The notes under the pieces: generated by a model
What the model saw: only the letters and a program-made list of their open reading frames with translations
Told to the model about the DNA's origin: nothing
The model's database searches: none
Made by a program: the position numbers and the translations under genes
Part shown: positions 28,014 through 37,263 of the stretch, one piece after another
Layout: each line of letters begins with the position of its first letter
Position numbering within the stretch: position 1 is the stretch's first letter
DNA from: Pseudomonas syringae CC1557
Lineage (GTDB): Bacteria; Pseudomonadota; Gammaproteobacteria; Pseudomonadales; Pseudomonadaceae
DNA length: 64,000 nt
Reading direction: 5' to 3'
Assembly (NCBI RefSeq): GCF_000452705.1
Contig: NZ_CP007014.1
Span: 4,403,501-4,467,500 of the forward strand

Positions 28014-29367
28014 TTCGATTGCTGTGCGCCTGAGCGGGATGTTTGCACTGGTTGCACTCGCGGTTTTCCTGCTGATCGGCTGGGCTCTGTATCTGCAGGT
28101 CGACAAGAGCATGGACCTGCTGCCGCGTGCCGAAGTCGATGCGCGCTACAGCGTGCTGGAATCTGCGGTCGGGCGTTTCGGCAATCCGGAGCATTGGGAA
28201 AAGACCAAGGCAAAACTGAGGCTGCTCAGCGAAGAAGACAAACGCCTGCGGTTCTGGGTGACCAGTGACAATCCGCTGTACGAATTTGGTAACCCGGACG
28301 CAGACATTCGCAGGTTTGCGCAGGGCCCGCTGGGCATGCACGACCTGAAACTGGCAGATCACCCTTTCCCCTTCAAGGTGCTGGTCAGCGAATTTCCGGC
28401 CAAGGAGCAGCGTCCGGCGCTGCGCTTTCTGACCGCCATCGACACTGAGACGTTCTGGCATGCACAGCATTCGTTACTGGTAGCGCTGATCAGCCTCGCC
28501 GCAGTGGGTATTCTGCTGGCTTCGGCACTCGGTTACTGGGTGGCGCGCATCGGTCTGCGTCCACTGGCAAGCCTGTCGCAAGAAGTCCAGAAACTGGCCC
28601 CGCCAAGGCTGTCCGGACGCTTGCAACTGACGCCGTTACCGCCCGAACTCGAACAGTTTGTCGCGTCGTTCAACTCGACTCTGGAGCGCGTCGAACTGGC
28701 CTACTCGCGACTGGAATCATTCAACGCCGACGTAGCTCACGAACTGCGCTCGCCATTGACCAACCTGATTGGCCAGACACAAGTGGCGCTGACACGAGGA
28801 CGTTCTGCCGAGCATTATTTCGAAGTGCTGCAATCGAATCTCGAAGAGCTGGAGCGGCTACGTTCGATTATCAACGACATGCTGTTCCTGGCCAGCGCCG
28901 ATCAGGGCACGAAGGTTCAGACACTGACCTGCGCCTCTCTGGCGGAAGAAGTCGCGACGACACTCGATTACCTGGATTTCATTCTTGAAGATGCGCAGGT
29001 TCAGGTAAGCGTCGATGGCGATGCCCGCGTACCGATAGAAAAGGCCCATCTGCGCCGTGCCCTGATCAATCTGCTGCATAACGCCGTGCAGCACACCAAA
29101 GCCGGACAAGAGATTTGTGTGCGCATCGAGTCACAGGCCGAGCATGTCAGCGTCGCGGTGATCAACCCGGGTGTACCGATAGCGGAAGAGCATCTGCCCA
29201 GACTGTTCGAACGCTTCTATCGGGTCGACGCCTCGCGCAGCAACAGCGGTGCCAATCATGGTCTGGGGCTGGCGATTGTCAAAGCCATTGCGCTGATGCA
29301 TGGCGGTACTGTGTTTGTGAAAAGTGGTCAGGGAACCAACACGTTTGGTATCCAACTTCCTCGCTGA
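28003..29367 (+). CDS. Membrane sensor histidine kinase (heavy-metal-type)
   Basis: The protein has 454 residues from the ATG at 28003. It has two membrane helices (about 10-32 and 158-180) flanking a periplasmic sensor domain of the CusS/IrlS type, a HAMP region, the His box FNADVAHELRSPLTNLIG, and the catalytic domain with HLPRLFERFYRVD and NHGLGLAIVKAI. It phosphorylates the regulator encoded just upstream. The stimulus is unknown; the CusS-like architecture contrasts with a pump of the drug-efflux class. Confidence 0.92.
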   Translation: MRVDSIAVRLSGMFALVALAVFLLIGWALYLQVDKSMDLLPRAEVDARYSVLESAVGRFGNPEHWEKTKAKLRLLSEEDKRLRFWVTSDNPLYEFGNPDADIRRFAQGPLGMHDLKLADHPFPFKVLVSEFPAKEQRPALRFLTAIDTETFWHAQHSLLVALISLAAVGILLASALGYWVARIGLRPLASLSQEVQKLAPPRLSGRLQLTPLPPELEQFVASFNSTLERVELAYSRLESFNADVAHELRSPLTNLIGQTQVALTRGRSAEHYFEVLQSNLEELERLRSIINDMLFLASADQGTKVQTLTCASLAEEVATTLDYLDFILEDAQVQVSVDGDARVPIEKAHLRRALINLLHNAVQHTKAGQEICVRIESQAEHVSVAVINPGVPIAEEHLPRLFERFYRVDASRSNSGANHGLGLAIVKAIALMHGGTVFVKSGQGTNTFGIQLPR

Positions 29368-29566
29368 TACCTGCCCCTCACCGTGATCAAGCTGTCTTTT
29401 TGCTGTTGAAGGCAGGGGTAGTCCGCCATCCACTTGATAAAGCCGGTTTATTCACATTCCCGTCATATCAGGATATAAGAGGCGTGATATACCCTGCCAT
29501 AAATTCATAAAATAAAGTTAACCGCCCTCATCACTTTCAACATCATTTTTGCAGGTAGAACACCCC

Positions 29567-31099
29567 ATGACGTTGTTTGCGTCCGCTCGGCCAGCGCAGC
29601 TCAAATGGCCCCGTCCCGAGTTCATGCTGATCCTTGGCAGCTTGCTGTCGGTGTCCGCCATTCTGGCCATCGTGGCGTCACTGCTGCTTCGGGAGCGCGA
29701 CGATGCTGCTCAGACAGCGGCGCGTGCAGCGGCCAACATTGTTCGTCTGATCGACGCTGACGTCATGCACAATGCAGAACTGTATGACTCTTCGCTGCAA
29801 GGCATGATCAGTAGCTGGCAACGGGATGACCTGAAAGATCTTTCCCCTGAACTGCGACAACTTGTCCTGTTTGATCGCTCGACGGCGGCCTCTTACAAAG
29901 GTGACCTGGTATTACTCGATAACAAGGGTGAACTGCTGGCTGATTCGCTGTCAGTGACGCCACGGGACGATAACTTTTCTGATCGTTCCTATTTTCAGAT
30001 ACATAGGGTCGATCCGTCCCTTGGCCTGCATGTCAGCACGCCTTATAAAAGTCGTTGGGGGTTCAAGGACTGGTGCATCAGTTTCAGCAGACGAATGTCA
30101 GGCCCTGATGGTAAGTTTCTGGGAGTCGCAAGCGCAGCCATGCGTCTGGTGTATTTCAAGAATCTGTTCATGAGTCAGAACCTGGGCACTGGGGCCAGCA
30201 TTAACCTGATTAATGCCAACGGTATCCTGATCGTCCGCTACCCCGATCTGGAAGGTCAGGATCTGACCGGTAAGGACTACAGCTACGGCGCCAACTTTCA
30301 ACGCATTCTCAAGGAAGGCGATGGCAGCTTCAGTGCCCTTTCGACTCAGTTGAATACGCAACGCCTGTATACGTTTTCGCGTGTCGGCAATCTTCCACTG
30401 ATTGTGGTGATAGGCCAGTCCGAGGAAGAGGTGTATGCAGTCTGGAAGCGCAATGCGTGGCTGGTCACCACTGCCACCGGCGTTCTCTGCCTCGGTATTC
30501 TTTGGCTGGCCTGGTTGCTAAGCCGCGAGCTGCGCCGTCGCCGCCGGGCAGAAGACGCACTGGCCAGCCTTGCTGCGACTGACGGTTTGACCGGCCTGGA
30601 TAACCGCCGCCAGCTTGACGAAGCCATGGATACCGAATGGGCACGCGCACAGCGTTCTGGCAAATGCCTTTCTTTGCTGATGATCGACGTCGACCATTTC
30701 AAGGCGTTCAACGAGCGCCATGGACATCAGGGCGGCGACGAAGCACTAAGGCTGATTGCACAAACCATTGCCTACAATATCCGTCGACCAGGCGATCGGC
30801 TGGCGCGCTATGGCGGTGAGGAATTTGTGGTAGTGCTGCCGGAAACCGATCTGAAAGGGGCCATGATGATCGCCGAGAATATACGTCGCTCGGTCGAATC
30901 ACTGCCGCTGTTCACAGATGCGCAACATCCTTTGACTGTCAGTATTGGCGTGGCTTCAGAGGTTGTTCGTCAAGGGGACAAGCTGGAAACGTTCTTCGGC
31001 ATTGCCGACAAGGCGCTTTATCAGGCCAAGAACAATGGCCGTAATCGTGTCGAACAGCGGGCTGCTGTTTCGGCTTCAGAGTTGATAAATCAGGCGTGA
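29567..31099 (+). CDS. Membrane diguanylate cyclase with CACHE-type sensor
   Basis: The 510-residue protein has two membrane helices (about 17-40 and 288-310) flanking a periplasmic domain of dCACHE type (SDRSYFQIHR, VSTPYKSRWGFKDW). A GGDEF domain with an intact GGEEF active site and a feedback I-site (RPGD, five residues before it) follows. It should make c-di-GMP and be inhibited by product. The ATG at 29567 is favoured over an in-frame TTG at 29549 that would overlap the AGG ribosome site. It is separate from the efflux operon. Confidence 0.92.
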   Translation: MTLFASARPAQLKWPRPEFMLILGSLLSVSAILAIVASLLLRERDDAAQTAARAAANIVRLIDADVMHNAELYDSSLQGMISSWQRDDLKDLSPELRQLVLFDRSTAASYKGDLVLLDNKGELLADSLSVTPRDDNFSDRSYFQIHRVDPSLGLHVSTPYKSRWGFKDWCISFSRRMSGPDGKFLGVASAAMRLVYFKNLFMSQNLGTGASINLINANGILIVRYPDLEGQDLTGKDYSYGANFQRILKEGDGSFSALSTQLNTQRLYTFSRVGNLPLIVVIGQSEEEVYAVWKRNAWLVTTATGVLCLGILWLAWLLSRELRRRRRAEDALASLAATDGLTGLDNRRQLDEAMDTEWARAQRSGKCLSLLMIDVDHFKAFNERHGHQGGDEALRLIAQTIAYNIRRPGDRLARYGGEEFVVVLPETDLKGAMMIAENIRRSVESLPLFTDAQHPLTVSIGVASEVVRQGDKLETFFGIADKALYQAKNNGRNRVEQRAAVSASELINQA

Positions 31100-31117
31100 T
31101 AGCCTGTTGATCGACAT

Positions 31118-31147
31118 AAAAAAACGCCAGACAGGCTGGCGTTTTTT
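31118..31147. terminator. Bidirectional terminator
   Basis: AACGCCAG and CTGGCGTT form a perfect stem with an A-run on the left and a T-run on the right, so it can end transcription from both the diguanylate cyclase gene and the converging DUF2383 gene. Confidence 0.93.
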
Positions 31148-31167
31148 GTTACAGCTGGGGCAGCGTA

Positions 31168-31647
31168 TTACGATGCAGCATGTGCCGCACGGGCCGCGTC
31201 ACGCAGTGCTTTCACTTTGTCGTGGTTGGCCAGGACACCCGCTTGCTGCTTTTCGATCAACGCAATTACGTTGGCTGGAACGTTGTGATTGCGAGCTTTT
31301 TCCAACGCTTCGCGATAAGCCTTCTTGGCGACGTCTTCGCCTTTTTCCACTTCTTCAAGCACGGCCTTGTCGTCGTCCGAAGTCACCATGGATTTCAGGT
31401 TGACCCAAGCGCGGTGCAGGGCACCCGATACGCTCGAAGAATCTTCAGGCTTGCCGCCAAGCGCAACCACTTCAGCCTGAAGCTCGCGCACAGAGGCAGC
31501 TACTTCAGTCGAACGGTTAGCCAGGAAAGATTTTACCTGGGCGCTTTTTGCGTGTTCTGCACTGGTGCGGAAGCCTTCTTCACCGTCTTTGCTGGTTTCG
31601 ATCAGGTCATTCAGGATGGAGATGGCTTCTTTATTGATATCAGTCAT
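31168..31647 (-). CDS. PA2169-family four-helix-bundle protein (DUF2383)
   Basis: The 159-residue product has the ferritin-like four-helix outline and family sequence (ISILNDLIETSKDGEEGF, SFLANRSTEVAASVREL, ALHRAWVNLKSMVTSDDDK). Homologues are often stress-linked and of unknown biochemical function. It has few metal-ligand residues that I can place. Its promoter lies in the AT-rich gap 31648-31866, shared with the diverging DUF3820 gene. Confidence 0.88.
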   Translation of the reverse strand: MTDINKEAISILNDLIETSKDGEEGFRTSAEHAKSAQVKSFLANRSTEVAASVRELQAEVVALGGKPEDSSSVSGALHRAWVNLKSMVTSDDDKAVLEEVEKGEDVAKKAYREALEKARNHNVPANVIALIEKQQAGVLANHDKVKALRDAARAAHAAS

Positions 31648-31866
31648 TTGATAATTTCCTAATGGCAGGTTGATACGAAAGTGTTCGATAGATAGATAAT
31701 TGCAGACAGCGTGCCAGTTTTAAAAGTGAAATATTTTATTAATAATCAATGAGTTACGAAATTTTCACATTTGCCTGATCGTGACTTCTGCATGAACTGT
31801 CGTTTGGCCTGCATGCAGAATGCACGTATTGTGCTCGCCGAAAGGCAATGACAGGACCCCTCATCG

Positions 31867-32106
31867 ATGAATCCGGAAAAACTCAAGCTGCTCGTGACTC
31901 AGGAAATGCCGTTCGGCAAATACAAGGGTCGACTGATAGCCGATCTACCGGGGCATTATCTGAACTGGTTCGCGCGGGAAGGATTTCCCAAGGGAGAACT
32001 GGGTGGCTTGCTGGCGCTTATGCAGGAAATCGATCACAACGGCCTGAGCGCGCTATTGGACCCGCTGCGCACGCGTCCGCGTCAATCGTTCAAAGACAGG
32101 GGGTAA
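31867..32106 (+). CDS. DUF3820-family small protein
   Basis: The 79-residue product contains MPFGKYKGRLIADLPGHYLNWFAREGFP, which is split here only in description: the characteristic parts are MPFGKYKGR and PGHYLNWF. These mark the DUF3820 family, which some databases label a putative quorum-sensing-regulated virulence factor without firm functional proof. It has no signal peptide. The divergent neighbour is the DUF2383 gene. Confidence 0.8.
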   Translation: MNPEKLKLLVTQEMPFGKYKGRLIADLPGHYLNWFAREGFPKGELGGLLALMQEIDHNGLSALLDPLRTRPRQSFKDRG

Positions 32107-32130
32107 GCGAAAGGAGATACGGTCCAGAAT

Positions 32131-32160
32131 AAAAAATGGTGCTCCGGACCAGGGAGCACC
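32131..32160 (-). terminator. Rho-independent terminator after eda
   Basis: On the minus strand the perfect 8-bp stem GGTGCTCC/GGAGCACC is followed by a T-rich run (32137-32131). It ends the zwf-pgl-eda transcript. Confidence 0.9.
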
Positions 32161-32246
32161 GAAAAGCCATACAACCAACAACAACTTCCTGGTCAGCATC
32201 AACCAGCCGCGACCGGCTGACGCCGAGATGCTTTCAATCAGAAAAA

Positions 32247-32921
32247 TCAGTCAAACAGGGCCAACGCCTGAGCAGTCGCTTCCTGAATACGACCCCAATC
32301 GCCATTTTTGACCCACGCATTGTCGATCATCCACGTCCCGCCGACGCACATGACGTTAGGCAAGGCCATGTAGCTCTTGAGATTCTGCTCGTTGACGCCA
32401 CCGGTCGGGCAGAAGCGCACTTCGTTAAACGGCGCGCCCAAGGCCTTGATCGCCGCCACGCCGCCACTGATTTCGGCGGGGAACAGCTTGAAACGGCGGT
32501 AGCCCAGGGCGTAACCGATCATGATCTCAGACGCACTGCTGATGCCAGGCAACAAGGGCAGCGGGCTGTCGAGTGCCGCCTGTAACAGTTCCTGCGTGCT
32601 GCCGGGAGTGACGATGAACTGCGAGCCCGCGGCTTCAGCGTCGGCCAGCATCTTGCGGTCCAGAATGGTCCCGGCACCGGTACACAGCTCTGGACGCTGC
32701 TCGCGCAAGATGCGGATAGCGCCCAGACCAAACTCCGAACGCAGGGTGATTTCCAGTGCCGTCATGCCACCTGCGGCCAATGCGTCTGCCAGCGGCAGTA
32801 CGTCCTGTTCGCGGGCGATGGTGATGACCGGCAGAATCTTTGCCTTGGCGCAGAGCTCGTCGATCTGGGCAATTTTGTTCGCCATGCTGTTGAGCGGCTG
32901 ATTATTTTCGTTCTGTGTCAT
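32247..32921 (-). CDS. eda: 2-keto-3-deoxy-6-phosphogluconate aldolase
   Basis: The 224-residue protein splits 2-keto-3-deoxy-6-phosphogluconate into pyruvate and glyceraldehyde-3-phosphate. It has LPVITIAREQDVLPLADAL, the Schiff-base Lys in RRFKLFPAEISGG, and CPTGGVNEQNL. The start at 32921 has an AGGAA site nine bases upstream. It is the last gene of zwf-pgl-eda, with 17 bp between pgl and eda. Regulation by HexR is likely. Confidence 0.96.
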   Translation of the reverse strand: MTQNENNQPLNSMANKIAQIDELCAKAKILPVITIAREQDVLPLADALAAGGMTALEITLRSEFGLGAIRILREQRPELCTGAGTILDRKMLADAEAAGSQFIVTPGSTQELLQAALDSPLPLLPGISSASEIMIGYALGYRRFKLFPAEISGGVAAIKALGAPFNEVRFCPTGGVNEQNLKSYMALPNVMCVGGTWMIDNAWVKNGDWGRIQEATAQALALFD

Positions 32922-32938
32922 GGCGACGGTTCCTTTGC

Positions 32939-33652
32939 TTATGGGCACCAGTAAATCTCGAGAGACGGGTTGAGGAAGGCACGCACCGGCATTTCGGCGA
33001 GGTCGTCGCCCGCCAGCGCAGCGCGCAGGGTGTCGAGCTTGGCCTGGCCGGATACCGACAGAATCGGCAAGCGGGCCGAGGCCAACAGGCGACGGGTCAG
33101 GGTCAGACGCTGATGCGGCACGCTCGGTGCGAGCATAGGCAGGCAGCGACGCTCGCCATTAAGGTCCAGCGCCTCGTTTAAATTAGGGCTGTTCGGGAAC
33201 AGCGACGCGGTATGCCCGTCGTCGCCCATGCCCAGAATCAGTACGTCGATGGGCGGCAGCTCAGCCAGTGCCTGATCAGCAACCAGTGCTGCCTCCTCGA
33301 CGCTGGCAGCCACGTTGTAGAGACCGAGAAACTTCGCCTTCGCCGCAGGCCCCTGAAGCAGGTGACGTTGCAGCAGGCCGGCATTGCTGTCGGCATGTTC
33401 GGTGGGCACAAAGCGCTCATCGGCGAGGCTGACCACCACTTTCGACCAGTCCAGCGGCTGTCCGGCCAGGCTCTGGAAAAACGCAACCGGGCTGCGTCCA
33501 CCGGACACCACCAGCGTTGCCAGGCCGTTTTCACCGATTGCCTGTTTCAGACGCTCGGCCACATTGGCAGCCAGCGCATCGGCCAGTTGCTGCGGTGTGT
33601 CGAAGTCACGTGCCACCAGCCCTGCTGGCAGCTCAAGATCACATATCGCCAT
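32939..33652 (-). CDS. pgl: 6-phosphogluconolactonase
   Basis: The 237-residue protein hydrolyses 6-phosphogluconolactone to 6-phosphogluconate. It matches the SugE/NagB-fold lactonase family, with [14 protein letters not shown], the strand [19 protein letters not shown] and [14 protein letters not shown]. Its start overlaps the end of zwf by 14 bp, so the two genes are translationally coupled. Confidence 0.95.
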   Translation of the reverse strand: MAICDLELPAGLVARDFDTPQQLADALAANVAERLKQAIGENGLATLVVSGGRSPVAFFQSLAGQPLDWSKVVVSLADERFVPTEHADSNAGLLQRHLLQGPAAKAKFLGLYNVAASVEEAALVADQALAELPPIDVLILGMGDDGHTASLFPNSPNLNEALDLNGERRCLPMLAPSVPHQRLTLTRRLLASARLPILSVSGQAKLDTLRAALAGDDLAEMPVRAFLNPSLEIYWCP

Positions 33653-35108
33653 ACCAGGATCTCCCGTCGCGAGTAATCAAAGCAATGGAGCTCATAGGCC
33701 CCCAGGTACCCGCCGGATAAGGCTTAGGCGCATCGCCCGCCTTCTTCCAGCCAGCGATCAACTGATCGCACCATTGCCAGGCGTACTCGATTTCATCTTT
33801 GCGGACAAACAGGTTCTGATTGCCACGCATGACTTCCAGCAACAACCGCTCATAAGCGTCGGGGACCCGAGCGCTGCGGTAGGTGTCGGAAAAATTCAGT
33901 TGCAAGGGGCCGCTGCGCAGCTGCATGCCTTTGTCCAGGCCCTGGTCCTTGGTCATCACCTGCAAGGAAATGCCTTCGTCAGGCTGCAAGCGAATGATCA
34001 GGCGGTTGCTGATCTGCAAACGCTGCTCAGGAGCAAAGATGTAGTGCGGCGGCTCTTTGAAGTGGATCACGATCTGCGACAGCTTCTGCGGCATGCGCTT
34101 GCCGGTACGCAGATAGAACGGTGTGCCCGACCAGCGCCAGTTGCGGATGTCGGCACGCAGCGCGACGAAGGTTTCAGTATCGCTCTGGGTGTTGGAGTTC
34201 TCCTCCTCCAGATAACCCGGCACGGCCTTGCCTTCGCTGTAACCGGAGGTGTACTGACCACGCACCACTTGTGTAGCCAGACGCTCCGGCGTGAACGGCG
34301 CCAGCGCTTTGAGCACCTTGACCTTCTCGTCACGAATACTGTCGGCAGACAGGTCGCTGGGCGGGTCCATGGCGATCAGGCAAAGCAGCTGCAGCAAGTG
34401 ATTCTGAATCATGTCGCGCAGCTGGCCGGCCTGATCGAAGTAGCCCCAGCGCCCCTCGATGCCGACTTTTTCAGCCACCGTGATTTCCACGTGGGAAATA
34501 TGGTTCTGATTCCACTGGGTCTCGAACAGGCTGTTGGCAAAACGCAGCGCGATGAGGTTCTGTACCGTGTCCTTGCCCAGATAATGGTCGATGCGATAGA
34601 CGCGGTTTTCCGGGAAGAACTGCGCCACGGCGTCGTTGACCCGCCGCGAAGAAGCCAGGTCGTGGCCGATGGGCTTTTCCAGCACCGCGCGTGTGCGCTC
34701 GGCCAGGTTCACCGACGCGAGGTTCTCGCAGATCGCACCGTAGACCGAGGCCGGGGTCGCGAAGTAGGCAATCAGGGTTTCGGCATCGCCAACGCGCTCG
34801 GCCAGCGCCACATAATCCTCGGCCTTGAGGAAGTCGACGTGCAGATAGCTGAGCCGCGCCAGAAAGCGTTGGGCATTCTCTGCTTCGAGTTCCGCTTCGG
34901 GAATGAAGCGACGCATGGATTTTTCGATGTACGCCAGATGCGACTGCTCGTCGCCTGGTTCACGCGCCAGGGCAAGAATTCGAGTGTCTTCATGCAGCAG
35001 TCCAGCGCGATCAAGCTGATAAAGAGCCGGGAACAGCTTGCGTACCGCCAGGTCCCCCAGGGCACCAAACAGGGCAAATGTGCACGGTTCAACCGTAATC
35101 AAGGGCAT
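33639..35108 (-). CDS. zwf: Glucose-6-phosphate 1-dehydrogenase
   Basis: The 489-residue enzyme oxidises glucose-6-phosphate to 6-phosphogluconolactone with NADP+ or NAD+. The nucleotide loop [19 protein letters not shown] is near the N-terminus, and the substrate Lys and His are in [13 protein letters not shown]. The gene is divergent from hexR, whose product represses it until KDPG is made. A HexR-like box is present at 35176-35190 in the shared gap. The large frame antisense to this gene is a composition shadow. Confidence 0.97.
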   Translation of the reverse strand: MPLITVEPCTFALFGALGDLAVRKLFPALYQLDRAGLLHEDTRILALAREPGDEQSHLAYIEKSMRRFIPEAELEAENAQRFLARLSYLHVDFLKAEDYVALAERVGDAETLIAYFATPASVYGAICENLASVNLAERTRAVLEKPIGHDLASSRRVNDAVAQFFPENRVYRIDHYLGKDTVQNLIALRFANSLFETQWNQNHISHVEITVAEKVGIEGRWGYFDQAGQLRDMIQNHLLQLLCLIAMDPPSDLSADSIRDEKVKVLKALAPFTPERLATQVVRGQYTSGYSEGKAVPGYLEEENSNTQSDTETFVALRADIRNWRWSGTPFYLRTGKRMPQKLSQIVIHFKEPPHYIFAPEQRLQISNRLIIRLQPDEGISLQVMTKDQGLDKGMQLRSGPLQLNFSDTYRSARVPDAYERLLLEVMRGNQNLFVRKDEIEYAWQWCDQLIAGWKKAGDAPKPYPAGTWGPMSSIALITRDGRSWYGDM

Positions 35109-35175
35109 AATGTTGGTTCTTTTATCAAGTTGGGCTACAAATACCTTTTTTAAAGGCGTTACTCAAGGCCATATG

Positions 35176-35190
35176 TAGTAATAACCACAA
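35176..35190. promoter_or_regulatory. HexR-type operator (one mismatch)
   Basis: TAGT-N7-ACAA differs from the HexR consensus TTGT-N7/8-ACAA at one base. It lies in the zwf-hexR divergent gap, where HexR would repress both genes. Positions are 68 bases from the zwf start and 138 from the hexR start. Confidence 0.6.
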
Positions 35191-35327
35191 CATTCTGCCT
35201 GAAAGCATATTCCAGTGGTGATCAACACAGGCCCTCAGTACGATAGGCCACCTTTGCTACAGGCTAAAGGGCTAATAAAAGCCCGCGTCAAAAACCGTTG
35301 CTAAATCAGCCGCGACAAGGACTTTGA

Positions 35328-36194
35328 ATGGACCGCGTAAGAAACCTCCTGGAGCAAATCCAGGGCCGACTCGATGAGTTGAACAAGGCCGAGCGCAAGG
35401 TGGCCGAAGTGATTCTGCTCAATCCGCAGATGGCGACTCGCCTGAGCATTGCCGCGCTTGCTCAGGCTGCCAAGGTCAGCGAACCGACGGTCAACCGTTT
35501 CTGCCGCTCGTTCAACGTCAGCGGTTATCCGGAGCTCAAGCTGCAACTGGCGCAGAGCCTGGCCAGCGGCGCAGCCTATGTCAGCCGCGCAGTGGAAGCA
35601 GACGACAACCCTGAAGCCTACACCCAGAAGATTTTCGGCAGCGCCATTGCGTCGCTGGACAGCGCCTGTCAGCAACTGGACCCGGCACTGGTCAGCAAGT
35701 CGGTGGACATGCTGATCCAGGCGCGGCAGATCCACTTTTTCGGGCTGGGCGCTTCGGCGCCGGTGGCACTCGATGCGCAGCACAAATTCTTCCGCTTCAA
35801 CCTGGCGGTCACGGCACATGCTGACGTCTTGATGCAGCGGATGATTGCCTCGGTAGCGCACACGGGTGAATTGTTCGTGATCATTTCCTACACCGGCCGC
35901 ACCCGCGAGCTGGTGGAAGTGGCACGGATAGCACGGGCCAACGGCGCTTCGGTGCTGGGCCTGACGGCCGCAGGTTCACCGCTGGCTCAGGCGAGCACCG
36001 TGAGCCTGAATATTCCGCTGCCGGAAGACACCGATATCTATATGCCGATGACCTCGCGGATCATTCAACTGACGGTTCTGGACGTACTGGCCACCGGTAT
36101 GACCCTGCGCCGCGGCGTCGACTTCCAGCCGCACCTGCGCAAAATCAAGGAAAGCCTGAACGACAGCCGGTATCCGATCGAGGATCAGGGCTGA
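35328..36194 (+). CDS. hexR: HexR transcriptional repressor (RpiR family)
   Basis: The 288-residue protein has an N-terminal RpiR helix-turn-helix (about 1-77, [20 protein letters not shown]) and a C-terminal SIS sugar-isomerase-fold domain (about 125-265, [18 protein letters not shown] and [15 protein letters not shown]). HexR senses KDPG and represses zwf, edd and gap-type genes. The gene is divergent from zwf, as in other pseudomonads, and matching operators occur both here and between edd and gapA. Confidence 0.96.
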   Translation: MDRVRNLLEQIQGRLDELNKAERKVAEVILLNPQMATRLSIAALAQAAKVSEPTVNRFCRSFNVSGYPELKLQLAQSLASGAAYVSRAVEADDNPEAYTQKIFGSAIASLDSACQQLDPALVSKSVDMLIQARQIHFFGLGASAPVALDAQHKFFRFNLAVTAHADVLMQRMIASVAHTGELFVIISYTGRTRELVEVARIARANGASVLGLTAAGSPLAQASTVSLNIPLPEDTDIYMPMTSRIIQLTVLDVLATGMTLRRGVDFQPHLRKIKESLNDSRYPIEDQG

Positions 36195-36204
36195 AACAGG
36201 TTCA

Positions 36205-36276
36205 AGATCGGACGCAGAGCGTCCGGAAAGGCATGCCGACGCGGAGCGTCGCACGATAGTCAGGAACGAGAGGCAT
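36205..36276. repeat. Dispersed REP-like repeat, copy A
   Basis: The gap after hexR contains two near-palindromic motifs (GGACGCAGAGCGTCC and GACGCGGAGCGTC) and a segment GGAACGAGAGGCATCT. Related text occurs inverted at about 49500-49620, where a 23-base stretch matches with about two differences, and in variant form at 55712-55800. Confidence 0.65.
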
Positions 36277-36281
36277 CTGAG

Positions 36282-37154
36282 TCACGCCAGGCTCGCCTGC
36301 AATTTCAGTTGCACCTGCTCGCCCGGTCGCAGGCTGAAGGCGTCGCCGGAGCCTGAGGCGGCTTCCACTCTGACAAAACCTGCGGCTTCGCTGCCGCCCA
36401 CTCCGAGCAGGGGCCGGCTGCCGGGGTGCCAGACGACGGTGTTGGCGCTGTCGCCGGTGTCGATGTTCAGTCTGCGCTGCCAGGTGGGGTCTTGCAGTTG
36501 CAAGGCGCCAGCGTGTTCGAAGACTCTCTGACAGCCGCCTGCCACGCGCAGTTCGCCTTGTTGCTGGCAGGCCTGACGACTGAGCTCGTCGTAGCCCTGA
36601 GCGCCGTCCAGACCGTCCAGCGCGACCTGCTCCACATCACTGATCAACCAGTAGGCAAGCAGCGCATGACTGAAATGACAAGGCTCGCTGTCTTCATGAG
36701 AGGTGCTCAGGCGCAGCTCCATGCCCTGCCCCAGCTCGGCGTGCAGGTTGACCTGCCAGTCCCATAGCTGCAAGCGCCAGTGCAGGCTGACGCCCTGTTC
36801 GCTTTCACTGCTGTCGATCAACTTCCAGTCCAGCAATCGCCCCCAGCCATGCGCTGGCCAGCCACTCTCACCGGGATGTCGGCCATACCACGGCCAGCAG
36901 ACCGGCACACCACCGCGAATCGCCCCCACTTGCGGCCACTGCGCTGCGCACCACAGCCAGGGCTTTTGACCTTGGGGCTGAAAGTGCAGCAACTGCGCAC
37001 CCTGGCGGCTGAACACCGCCTGGCACTGCGGATGATTGATCACCAGTACGTCGCGCAGCTGATGGCGCTCCCACTCGAAAGTCGGTCTCGCACGCAGGGA
37101 TCGGAAGAAACGTTGCAGAGGATGTTCAGGCAGTTGCGCGTCGTGAATGGTCAT
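36282..37154 (-). CDS. D-hexose-6-phosphate mutarotase (YeaD-type)
   Basis: The 290-residue protein has the galactose-mutarotase (aldose-1-epimerase) fold. It contains GVPVCWPWYGRH, AHGWGRLLDWKL and a Glu/Asp site in RPGEQVQLKLQ. The family interconverts the alpha and beta anomers of hexose 6-phosphates, which fits its place among glucose-6-phosphate genes. It converges with hexR and lies before oprB on the same strand. Confidence 0.9.
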   Translation of the reverse strand: MTIHDAQLPEHPLQRFFRSLRARPTFEWERHQLRDVLVINHPQCQAVFSRQGAQLLHFQPQGQKPWLWCAAQWPQVGAIRGGVPVCWPWYGRHPGESGWPAHGWGRLLDWKLIDSSESEQGVSLHWRLQLWDWQVNLHAELGQGMELRLSTSHEDSEPCHFSHALLAYWLISDVEQVALDGLDGAQGYDELSRQACQQQGELRVAGGCQRVFEHAGALQLQDPTWQRRLNIDTGDSANTVVWHPGSRPLLGVGGSEAAGFVRVEAASGSGDAFSLRPGEQVQLKLQASLA

Positions 37155-37193
37155 CGCCAATCGCGTCCCTGAAAATAAAAGAATTCAAACCAT

Positions 37194-37219
37194 AAAAAAA
37201 CGGGCAGCCAGGCTGCCCG
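37194..37219 (-). terminator. Rho-independent terminator after oprB
   Basis: On the minus strand the perfect 9-bp stem CGGGCAGCC/GGCTGCCCG is followed by seven T residues (37200-37194). Confidence 0.9.
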
Positions 37220-37263
37220 CAAAGCACACACGACCCTTGATCGCGTTACGCGTCAATCAATAC

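Noticed and set aside
33384..35153. 589-codon open frame opposite zwf and pgl
   Set aside because: Both genes on the minus strand have full-length family matches; the opposite frame is Gln/Arg-rich with no recognisable motif.
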